A DNA stretch of 5,345 nt. Origin: an uncultured Woeseiaceae bacterium. GTDB lineage: Bacteria > Pseudomonadota > Gammaproteobacteria > Woeseiales > Woeseiaceae. A program made the position numbers and the translations under genes. Shown here in pieces: positions 1-5,345 of the stretch. The stretch is taken from NCBI GenBank assembly GCA_947259435.1, contig CAMYMP010000257.1, positions 1-5,345 of the forward strand. The letters are read 5' to 3'. Every line of letters begins with the position of its first letter. Position 1 is the first letter of the stretch. The notes below the pieces were generated by a model that saw nothing but the letters and a program-made list of their open reading frames with translations, was not told where the DNA came from and searched no databases.

Positions 1-117
1 AAGTACATGAGCTGAATGTCACACAAGCTGGCCGTCAGCGGAAATTAGCCGTCCCTAACAGGTGAAATTCGTGAGAAAATAGCCGGCAGTTAGAAGAGTC
101 TTTGTACAGGAAAAGTA

Positions 118-741
118 ATGAGCACACAGGCATTGAATCTCGTACCGATGGTCGTCGAGCAAACGGCGAGGGGCGAAAGGGCTTACGATATCTATTCGCG
201 GCTCCTCAAAGACCGCCTGATTTTTATCGTCGGTCCGGTCGAGGACCATATGGCCAATCTGGTAGTGGCCCAATTGCTGTATCTCGAGTCGGAGAACGCG
301 GACAAGGACATCCATCTGTACATCAATTCGCCGGGCGGCGTGGTGACGGCAGGTCTCTCGATCTACGATACGATGCAGTTCATCAACTGCGATGTCAGCA
401 CGATCTGTTGTGGCCAGGCGGCATCGATGGGTGCGCTGCTCCTGGCAGGCGGTACCAAGGGTAAACGCTTCGCGCTACCGCATTCCCGGGTCATGGTGCA
501 TCAGCCCAGCGCAGGCTATCAGGGCCAGGCGACCGACATCAGCATTCACGCCAAAGAGACGCTGGAACTCAAGGCAAGACTCAACGAAATCATGGCAAAG
601 CATACGGGTCAGCCGATCGAGCGTATCGAGCAGGATCTCGAGCGCGACAACTTCAAAAGCGCGACCGAAGCACTGGAATACGGACTCGTGGACACGGTAT
701 TGGCCGAGCGCAAGGAAATGAGCGAGTCCCAGAAGGACTGA
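118..741 (+). CDS. clpP: ATP-dependent Clp protease, proteolytic subunit ClpP
   Basis: This 207-residue protein is the serine peptidase that forms the double-heptamer chamber of ClpXP and ClpAP in the cytoplasm. The catalytic triad is visible: Ser103 in GQAASMGA, His128 in VMVHQP and Asp177 in ERDNF. The oxyanion-region motif INSPGG lies at 69-74. All three triad residues sit six positions after those of mature E. coli ClpP (97, 122, 171), so there are no internal indels. The mature N-terminus aligns with NLVPMVVEQ, leaving a leader of only about six residues against 14 in E. coli. The ATG at 118 has an AGGAAAA Shine-Dalgarno sequence from 108, seven bases upstream. An internal start at Met11 would remove part of the axial loop and is unlikely. 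The unfoldase partner gene clpX follows after 135 bases. Identification is secure. Confidence 0.98.
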   Translation: MSTQALNLVPMVVEQTARGERAYDIYSRLLKDRLIFIVGPVEDHMANLVVAQLLYLESENADKDIHLYINSPGGVVTAGLSIYDTMQFINCDVSTICCGQAASMGALLLAGGTKGKRFALPHSRVMVHQPSAGYQGQATDISIHAKETLELKARLNEIMAKHTGQPIERIEQDLERDNFKSATEALEYGLVDTVLAERKEMSESQKD

Positions 742-797
742 TTCCTTAAATATCAATCAGTTATGTAAAGCACATGTTCCTTATGGGACGGGTTACT

Positions 798-826
798 TTG
801 CACCCCGAAATGTCGCATGATATATA
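798..826 (+). promoter_or_regulatory. candidate sigma-70 promoter for clpX
   Basis: In the 135-base clpP-clpX gap, TTGCAC (798-803) is separated by 17 bases from TATATA (821-826). Each box resembles its consensus (TTGACA and TATAAT) and the spacing is ideal. A start near 833 would give a leader of about 45 bases. This suggests clpX can be transcribed apart from clpP, as in E. coli. It is a motif match only; read-through from clpP is also possible because no convincing terminator separates the genes. Confidence 0.5.
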
Positions 827-876
827 AACACCCAGCTGTAACACGCTGATTTTTATGTCACAGAGGCCACTCCTAC

Positions 877-2185
877 ATGAGCGATGATTCCCGCGGTAAG
901 AACGAGGACGGAAAACTCCTATATTGTTCTTTTTGCGGCAAGAGCCAACACGAAGTCCGTAAGCTGATTGCGGGTCCTTCCGTGTTTATTTGCGACGAAT
1001 GCGTCGAGCTCTGTAATGACATCATTCGCGAGGAACTCGAAGACACGGGTGAGGCCGGGCACGACAAGCTGCCGAAGCCGAAGGAAATCAAGTCAATACT
1101 TGACGAATACGTCATCGGCCAGCAGCGTGCCAAAAAGGTGCTGTCGGTTGCCGTTTATAATCATTACAAACGGCTGAATGACCGTCTCGATGAGCGTTCC
1201 AAAGAAGACATCGAGCTCGCCAAGAGCAACATTCTGCTGATCGGCCCAACGGGCTGCGGCAAGACGCTGCTCGCCGAAACTCTCGCACGGCTCCTGAATG
1301 TGCCGTTCACTATTGCGGATGCGACCACATTAACCGAGGCCGGTTATGTGGGTGAGGATGTCGAGAACATCATTCAGAAACTGCTGCAGAAGTGCGACTA
1401 CGATGTCGACAAAGCGCAGACTGGCATCGTCTATATTGACGAGATCGACAAGATTTCGCGCAAGTCCGACAATCCCTCGATCACTCGCGACGTGTCGGGC
1501 GAGGGCGTGCAGCAGGCATTGCTGAAGCTCATTGAGGGAACGATAGCGTCGGTGCCCCCGCAAGGTGGCCGGAAGCACCCGCAGCAGGAGTTCCTGCAGG
1601 TGGATACGGGCAATATCCTGTTTATCTGCGGCGGCGCGTTTGCAGGTCTCGACAAGATCATCCTGAATCGTTCGTCGAAGAGCGGTATCGGTTTTGTCGC
1701 AGATGTCAAAACCGAAGAGAACGAACAGAGCATCGGTGAACTTCTGTACGAAGTCAGACCTGATTCGCTATGGGCTGATCCCGGAATTCGTAGGTCGTTT
1801 GCCTGTCGTGGCAACGCTCGAAGAGCTTGATGAGGAAGCGCTCGTCAAGATCCTGCTCGAGCCGAAGAACGCGCTGACGAAGCAATACCGCAAGCTGTTC
1901 GAAATGGAAGGCGTTGAACTCGAATTCCGCGACGACGCACTGGCCGCAGTGGCGCACCGCGCCATGGAGCGCAAGACCGGTGCACGCGGCCTGCGCACGG
2001 TCCTGGAAAACGTGCTGCTCGATACGATGTACGACTTACCGTCAGCGACGAGTGCAAAAAAAGTGGTCGTGGACGAGGCTGTCGTCATAGGCGAGACCAA
2101 ACCCTACGTGATTTACGAATCCGAAGAGACGCCTACCGTAAACATCGAACAGCCGCAGAGACCGACTGGGTCCGACAAGGTATAG
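877..2185 (+). pseudogene. clpX: ATP-dependent Clp protease ATP-binding subunit ClpX, frameshifted
   Basis: ClpX is the hexameric AAA+ unfoldase that recognises tagged substrates and threads them into ClpP. The first frame (877-1830, 317 codons) has the C4 zinc finger (Cys17, Cys20, Cys39, Cys42), Walker A GPTGCGKT (123-130), pore loop GYVG (156-159), Walker B with Asp188-Glu189, pore-2 loop RDVSGEG from 204, RKH loop (232-234) and the ClpP-docking IGF loop (271-273). After Val293 (codon 1753-1755) the family sequence stops. It resumes in the next frame at Asp (1757-1759) as [16 protein letters not shown] and runs to a TAG at 2183-2185. Relatives have three residues between this Val and Asp, but only one base is present, so 8 bases are missing. 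The repaired protein would have about 438 residues, near the usual 420-430. The truncated product lacks the arginine finger (codon 1796-1798) and the sensor-2 arginine (1985-1987), so it should be inactive. The ATG has a weak AGAGG site (862-866), ten bases upstream. The break could be a true mutation or a sequence or assembly error. Confidence 0.93.
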
Positions 2186-2255
2186 CCATTCCTGGGTCAC
2201 CCTTGCGGTTTGCTGCTCAGGGGCACAGATTTTTCGATTGCTGCCGATAACCTTG

Positions 2256-2283
2256 CTTGAATAGTCACGATTCGGACGCATGT
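2256..2283 (+). promoter_or_regulatory. candidate sigma-32 (heat-shock) promoter for lon
   Basis: CTTGAAT (2256-2262) matches six of seven bases of the sigma-32 -35 consensus CTTGAAA. Thirteen bases later, ACGCATGT (2276-2283) matches five of the seven specified bases of the -10 consensus CCCCATNT. The spacing lies in the range known for this sigma factor. E. coli lon is a classical sigma-32 gene, so the site fits its location 35 bases before the lon start. The -10 match is imperfect and no measurement supports it, so this is an inference. Confidence 0.4.
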
Positions 2284-2286
2284 CCG
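2273..2286 (+). repeat. short inverted repeat in the lon promoter region
   Basis: CGGAC and GTCCG form perfect 5-base arms around a GCAT spacer. The repeat covers the putative -10 box of the candidate lon promoter, so it could be an operator half-site pair or a small hairpin near the transcript start. Arms this short can arise by chance, and no known repressor site (for example CIRCE) matches. Confidence 0.3.
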
Positions 2287-2304
2287 GTGACAGTATCTTT
2301 TGAT

Positions 2305-2320
2305 GAGGTAATGCCTGGTG
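2305..2320 (+). promoter_or_regulatory. ribosome binding site fixing the GTG start of lon
   Basis: GAGGT (2305-2309) lies eight bases before the GTG at 2318. A tempting ATG at 2311 is only one or two bases from this site and opens a four-codon frame (MPGV, then TGA at 2323-2325) out of frame with lon, so it is not the lon start. The GTG places the conserved [19 protein letters not shown] segment at the usual distance from the N-terminus. Confidence 0.75.
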
Positions 2321-4756
2321 TCTGACCAAGACTTAGTTGCTGACGTCGAGACGGTGGAGGATCTGTCCGGAGTGCCGGTTCTGCCGCTCCGGGATGTGGT
2401 CGTTTACCCCCATATGGTTATTCCGCTGTTTGTCGGCCGCGACAAATCGATCGTCGCCCTCGACCGGGCAATGTCGGCGGGCAAGCGAATTCTGCTCGTG
2501 GCGCAAAAGACCGCGGATCTGGACGACCCACAACCCACTGATTTATATGAAGTTGGTACGCTTGCTACGATCCTGCAGTTGCTGAAGCTGCCGGATGGCA
2601 CGGTCAAGGTGCTCGTCGAAGGCTCGGAACGGGCCCTGATCGACCGCATCAACGTCCTCGATCACTTCTCGGCCGAGATCACGATGCTCAGCGAGGAGGA
2701 TCGCCATGACGAGCGTGAAATCGACGTTCTCGTGCGCTCGATCATCGCGCAGTTCGAGCAGTACGTGAAACTGAACAAGAAGGTGCCGCCCGAGATACTG
2801 ACATCGCTGTCCGGCATCGACGAGCCGGGGCGACTGGCGGACACGGTCGCGGCGCACATGGCGCTGAAGCTGTCCGAAAAGCAGCGCGTCCTCGAAATAC
2901 AGGACGTCAAATCCCGGCTCGAGCAGATCCTCGGCATCATCGAGGGCGAAATCGACGTTTTGCACATCGAAAAGCGCATCCGGGGTCGCGTCAAGCAGCA
3001 AATGGAAAAAAGCCAGCGCGAGTACTACCTGAATGAGCAGATGAAGGCCATTCAGAAAGAACTCGGCGAAATGGAAGATGCACCCAACGAGCTCGCCGAC
3101 CTTGAGGCCCGGATCGAAAAAGCCGGCATGTCGAAGGAGGCCAAGGAGAAGGCCACTTCAGAATTGAACAAGCTCAAGCTGATGTCACCGATGTCGGCGG
3201 AAGCGACCGTGGTGCGCAATTACATCGACTGGTTGCTCAAAGCGCCGTGGAAAAAGCGCAGCAAGGTGTTCAAGGACCTGAAACGCGCCGAGCAGGTCCT
3301 CGAGGAGGACCATTACGGACTCGACAAGGTCAAGGAACGCATCCTCGAGTATCTGGCCGTACAGCAGCGCGTGAAACGCCTCAAAGGGCCGATCCTGTGT
3401 CTTGTCGGACCGCCAGGTGTCGGCAAGACTTCGCTGGGACAGAGCATCGCGCGCTCTACCAATCGAAAGTTCGTGCGCATGTCATTGGGTGGCGTGCGCG
3501 ACGAGGCCGAGATTCGTGGGCACCGCCGCACGTACATCGGCTCGATGCCGGGCAAGATCATTCAGAACCTCGGCAAGACCGGCGTTCGCAATCCGCTGTT
3601 CCTGCTTGACGAAGTCGACAAGATGGCCATGGACTTCCGCGGCGATCCGTCGTCGGCCCTGCTCGAGGTTCTCGACCCGGAACAGAATTCGACTTTTCAG
3701 GATCACTACCTCGAGGTCGACTTCGATTTGTCCGACGTCATGTTCGTGTGCACGGCGAACAGCCTGAATATTCCTGCGCCGTTGCTTGACCGCATGGAAG
3801 TTATCCGCATTCCCGGCTACACCGAAGATGAGAAGCTCAATATCGCGACGCGATACCTGATTCCGAAGCAAATGAAGGAAAACGGGCTCAAGGAAAAAGA
3901 GGTGCATATCTCCAACAGCGCCGTGCTCGATATCATTCAGCATTACACGCGCGAGTCGGGTGTCAGAAACCTCGAGCGCGAGATTTCGAAGATCTGCCGC
4001 AAGGTAGTGAAATCGCTGCTCCTGAAGCCGCGTACCAGCCGCGTCTCGATTACGCCCAAGAGCATGGAGAAATTCCTCGGCGTGCGTCGCTATCGCTACG
4101 GCAAAGTCGAGGGCAACGATCAGGTCGGGCAGGTAACCGGCCTGGCCTGGACCGAGGTCGGTGGCGAGCTTTTGACGATCGAAGCGGCCGTCGTGCCGGG
4201 CAAAGGCAAGCAAACCTATACGGGTCAGCTGGGCGAAGTCATGACCGAGTCGATCCAGGCGGCAATGACTGTCGTGCGTTCGCGAAGCAACATTTTGGGA
4301 ATCGATGAGGACTTCCATCAAAAGCTCGACGTGCACATTCATGTGCCAGAAGGGGCCACTCCGAAGGACGGTCCGAGTGCGGGAGTTGGCATGTGTACTT
4401 CGCTGGTGTCGGCATTAACCGACATCCCGGTAAGGAGCGAAGTGGCCATGACGGGCGAGATCACGCTGAGGGGTGAAGTTCTGCCGATCGGTGGTCTGAA
4501 AGAGAAGCTTCTGGCGGCCCATCGCGGCGGCATTACAACCGTGCTGATACCGTCAGAAAATGAAAAGGACCTGGCTGAAATTCCGAAGAACATCAAGGAC
4601 AAGCTGACGATAGTTCCAGTGAAATGGATCGACCAGGTTCTGGAGCACGCGCTGCAACATATGCCGCTGCCCGAGGCGTCAAAAGACGAGGCTAAATCGA
4701 AGTCCGAAACGCCTGCCAAAGAGCCCAAATCCGAGGATATGGTCCGCGCCCACTAA
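2318..4756 (+). CDS. lon: ATP-dependent protease Lon (LonA type)
   Basis: This 812-residue protein is a homo-oligomeric cytoplasmic AAA+ serine protease that degrades misfolded proteins and specific regulators. The N-terminal substrate-binding domain spans roughly residues 19-215, starting at [13 protein letters not shown], followed by a coiled-coil linker (about 215-300) containing [19 protein letters not shown]. The AAA+ module has Walker A GPPGVGKT (364-371), Walker B LLDEVD (429-434), sensor-1 Asn481 and sensor-2 Arg550. The C-terminal protease domain carries the dyad Ser687 in PKDGPSAG and Lys730 in GGLKEK; their 43-residue spacing equals that of E. coli Ser679-Lys722. The frame is open and intact throughout. 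E. coli Lon has 784 residues; the extra length is about eight at the N-terminus and the rest in a Lys/Glu-rich tail (787-812). The start is GTG. lon follows clpX after 132 bases, with a heat-shock promoter candidate between them. Confidence 0.98.
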   Translation: MSDQDLVADVETVEDLSGVPVLPLRDVVVYPHMVIPLFVGRDKSIVALDRAMSAGKRILLVAQKTADLDDPQPTDLYEVGTLATILQLLKLPDGTVKVLVEGSERALIDRINVLDHFSAEITMLSEEDRHDEREIDVLVRSIIAQFEQYVKLNKKVPPEILTSLSGIDEPGRLADTVAAHMALKLSEKQRVLEIQDVKSRLEQILGIIEGEIDVLHIEKRIRGRVKQQMEKSQREYYLNEQMKAIQKELGEMEDAPNELADLEARIEKAGMSKEAKEKATSELNKLKLMSPMSAEATVVRNYIDWLLKAPWKKRSKVFKDLKRAEQVLEEDHYGLDKVKERILEYLAVQQRVKRLKGPILCLVGPPGVGKTSLGQSIARSTNRKFVRMSLGGVRDEAEIRGHRRTYIGSMPGKIIQNLGKTGVRNPLFLLDEVDKMAMDFRGDPSSALLEVLDPEQNSTFQDHYLEVDFDLSDVMFVCTANSLNIPAPLLDRMEVIRIPGYTEDEKLNIATRYLIPKQMKENGLKEKEVHISNSAVLDIIQHYTRESGVRNLEREISKICRKVVKSLLLKPRTSRVSITPKSMEKFLGVRRYRYGKVEGNDQVGQVTGLAWTEVGGELLTIEAAVVPGKGKQTYTGQLGEVMTESIQAAMTVVRSRSNILGIDEDFHQKLDVHIHVPEGATPKDGPSAGVGMCTSLVSALTDIPVRSEVAMTGEITLRGEVLPIGGLKEKLLAAHRGGITTVLIPSENEKDLAEIPKNIKDKLTIVPVKWIDQVLEHALQHMPLPEASKDEAKSKSETPAKEPKSEDMVRAH

Positions 4757-4786
4757 AGCGCTGAAACCCGCGTGGTTAAAGGAAAT

Positions 4787-4815
4787 TTGACGGTGTTTTT
4801 GCCTCTTGGTATAAG
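4787..4815 (+). promoter_or_regulatory. strong sigma-70 promoter for hupB
   Basis: TTGACG (4787-4792) and TATAAG (4810-4815) each differ from consensus at one base and are 17 bases apart. A TGG directly before the -10 box (4807-4809) supplies an extended -10 element. Transcription would start near 4822, giving a leader of about 110 bases before the hupB ATG. A strong separate promoter suits HU, an abundant protein, and would uncouple it from lon. Confidence 0.75.
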
Positions 4816-4890
4816 CATCGCAGCCGCCCGTGGATGCACGGAGCCTCGCGCGGTGATTCAGCGGATTGCGACTCTTTGGGGAGCTCGCTG

Positions 4891-4918
4891 GATTGATCGA
4901 AATTTTCTTTAATCAATC
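4891..4918 (+). promoter_or_regulatory. stem-loop in the hupB leader next to the ribosome binding site
   Basis: GATTGAT (4891-4897) and ATCAATC (4912-4918) are perfect 7-base complements around a 14-base A/T-rich loop. Two G-U pairs can extend the stem outward (4890 with 4919, 4889 with 4920). It ends just before the Shine-Dalgarno sequence AAGGGTGA (4922-4929). It is not a terminator: no U-tract follows and the gene starts 15 bases later. A role in mRNA stability, translation control or protein binding is possible but inferred only from position. Confidence 0.45.
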
Positions 4919-4933
4919 TGCAAGGGTGAAAGC

Positions 4934-5206
4934 ATGAATAAGGGTGAATTGGTAGATGCAGTAGCAGGCTCAGCTGGACTGTCACGGGCTGATGCAGCGA
5001 AAGCAGTAGATGCAACACTTGATGCGATTCAGGGCACACTGGCGAGCGGTGGATCCGTCTCCCTGGTTGGCTTTGGAACGTTCTCTGTTAAGGCTCGCGC
5101 AGCTCGCATGGGACGCAACCCAAGAACGGGCGAAGCGATCCAGATTAAGGCAAGCAATGTTCCCGGTTTCAAGGCTGGCAAAGGCCTGAAGGATGCCGTA
5201 AACTAG
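4934..5206 (+). CDS. hupB: DNA-binding protein HU-beta
   Basis: This 90-residue histone-like protein dimerises, binds and bends DNA with little sequence preference, and helps organise the nucleoid. The whole chain follows the HU pattern: the N-terminal helical pair ([17 protein letters not shown] and the following DAAKAVDA helix), the signature [11 protein letters not shown] (42-52), and the beta-arm with the RNP motif whose Pro63 intercalates in the minor groove. The C-terminus [11 protein letters not shown] is typical. Ninety residues is the standard HU length and IHF-type features are absent, so HU is preferred over IHF. The hupB rather than hupA name rests on its position directly downstream of lon. 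The ATG at 4934 has the Shine-Dalgarno sequence AAGGGTGA seven bases upstream. It is expressed from its own promoter at 4787-4815. In E. coli, HU subunits are Lon substrates, which gives the lon-hupB pairing functional sense. Confidence 0.97.
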   Translation: MNKGELVDAVAGSAGLSRADAAKAVDATLDAIQGTLASGGSVSLVGFGTFSVKARAARMGRNPRTGEAIQIKASNVPGFKAGKGLKDAVN

Positions 5207-5246
5207 CGCGCCGCTCGACCCAGCAGGGCGGGCATTTCCCCAATTT

Positions 5247-5322
5247 GGGTGCTTAGCTCAGCTGGTAGAGCATCGCCCTTACAAGGCGAGGGTCGGCGGT
5301 TCGATCCCGTCAGCACCCACCA
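5247..5322 (+). tRNA. tRNA-Val (anticodon TAC)
   Basis: A full cloverleaf can be drawn over 76 bases. The acceptor arms are GGGTGCT (5247-5253) and AGCACCC (5312-5318). The D stem is GCTC/GAGC (5256-5259 and 5268-5271). The anticodon stem is TCGCC/GGCGA with loop CTTACAA (5278-5284), giving anticodon TAC at 5280-5282. The T arm is GGCGG/CCGTC (one G-T pair) around TTCGATC. The discriminator base is A and the CCA end is encoded (5320-5322). The gene starts 40 bases after the hupB stop with no clear terminator between, so it may be partly co-transcribed with hupB. Confidence 0.97.
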
Positions 5323-5328
5323 AAGTTC

Positions 5329-5345
5329 GGAGTGGTAGTTCAGCT
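5329..5345 (+). tRNA. tRNA-Asp, 5' end only (cut by window edge)
   Basis: Only 17 bases are visible: acceptor arm GGAGTGG (5329-5335), TA, the D-stem half GTTC (5338-5341) and AGCT. This differs by one base from the start of E. coli tRNA-Asp(GTC) up to the D loop. It begins six bases after the CCA of tRNA-Val, as in a tandem tRNA transcript. The anticodon is outside the window, so the Asp identity comes from similarity of the 5' end and is not proven. Confidence 0.75.

Noticed and set aside
3..65. Possible tail of an upstream gene (tig): an open frame reading VHELNVTQAGRQRK... to a TGA at 63-65, loosely like the E. coli trigger factor end FNELMNQQA.
   Set aside because: The frame is only 20 codons, which is often open by chance, and its third positions are not G/C-biased as in the other genes. 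Other frames stop at 10 and 15, so the end of tig cannot be placed.
66..117. Promoter for clpP (GAAAAT at 74-79 as a -10 box).
   Set aside because: No -35-like hexamer is found at 16-18 bases upstream, so the true promoter may lie left of the window or be of another class.
733..747. Hairpin AAGGA-CTGAT-TCCTT at the end of clpP as a terminator.
   Set aside because: A 5-base A/T-rich stem without a following T-tract is too weak for an intrinsic terminator.
1742..1770. Programmed ribosomal frameshift in clpX.
   Set aside because: There is no slippery heptamer or clear stimulatory hairpin at the junction, and shifting frame would still leave out conserved residues. ClpX is not known to use frameshifting.
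1694..2185. A separate gene starting at ATG 1694 encoding the ClpX C-terminal part.
   Set aside because: The first 21 codons overlap the upstream ClpX frame and resemble nothing in the family, with no ribosome binding site. It is the downstream half of the broken clpX.
2212..2234. Terminator after clpX (TGCT/GGCA near a run of T at 2230-2234).
   Set aside because: The stem is only four pairs including one G-T pair, and the T-run does not follow it directly.
3482..4342. Long 286-codon open frame on the minus strand inside lon.
   Set aside because: It lies wholly antisense to a well-conserved lon coding region and looks like a codon-bias shadow with no recognisable domain.
5205..5215. AGCG-CGC-CGCT hairpin just after hupB as a terminator.
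   Set aside because: It has four base pairs, a 3-base loop and no T-tract.

Overview
The window carries the classic gammaproteobacterial protein-quality-control cluster, all on the + strand: clpP (118-741), clpX (877-2185, interrupted), lon (2318-4756) and hupB (4934-5206). A tRNA-Val(UAC) gene follows (5247-5322), then the first 17 bases of what looks like tRNA-Asp, cut by the window end. The order clpP-clpX-lon-hupB is well known in Pseudomonas, Xanthomonas and relatives, and as I recall tRNA genes follow hupB in some of these lineages. The proteins read as close relatives of the E. coli ones. The source is therefore a moderately GC-rich gammaproteobacterium; I cannot name the genus.

Layout. 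Bases 1-117 are upstream sequence with no convincing gene. The end of tig (trigger factor), the usual upstream neighbour, probably lies at or before the left edge. clpP is intact, with its Ser-His-Asp triad. A 135-base gap holds a plausible sigma-70 promoter for clpX. clpX carries all its N-terminal and core motifs, but the reading frame breaks at about 1753-1759. The break is best explained by loss of 8 bases; the rest of the gene continues in another frame to 2185. A 132-base gap before lon holds a sigma-32-like (heat-shock) promoter candidate overlapped by a small inverted repeat. lon starts at GTG and is complete, with a charged C-terminal tail. A 177-base gap before hupB holds a strong sigma-70 promoter, a leader of about 110 bases and a stem-loop just upstream of the ribosome binding site. 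hupB is a normal 90-residue HU protein.

How the genes work together. ClpX is the ATP-driven unfoldase that feeds substrates to the ClpP peptidase. Lon is an independent AAA+ protease in one polypeptide. HU is an abundant nucleoid protein, and in E. coli HU subunits are known Lon substrates. If the clpX break is real, the ClpXP machine is lost here: the product ends before the arginine finger and the sensor-2 arginine. ClpP would then depend on another unfoldase such as ClpA, encoded elsewhere if present.

I found no mobile element, CRISPR array, toxin-antitoxin pair or undescribed system. The clpX lesion is the main point of interest, followed by the regulatory candidates upstream of lon and hupB.
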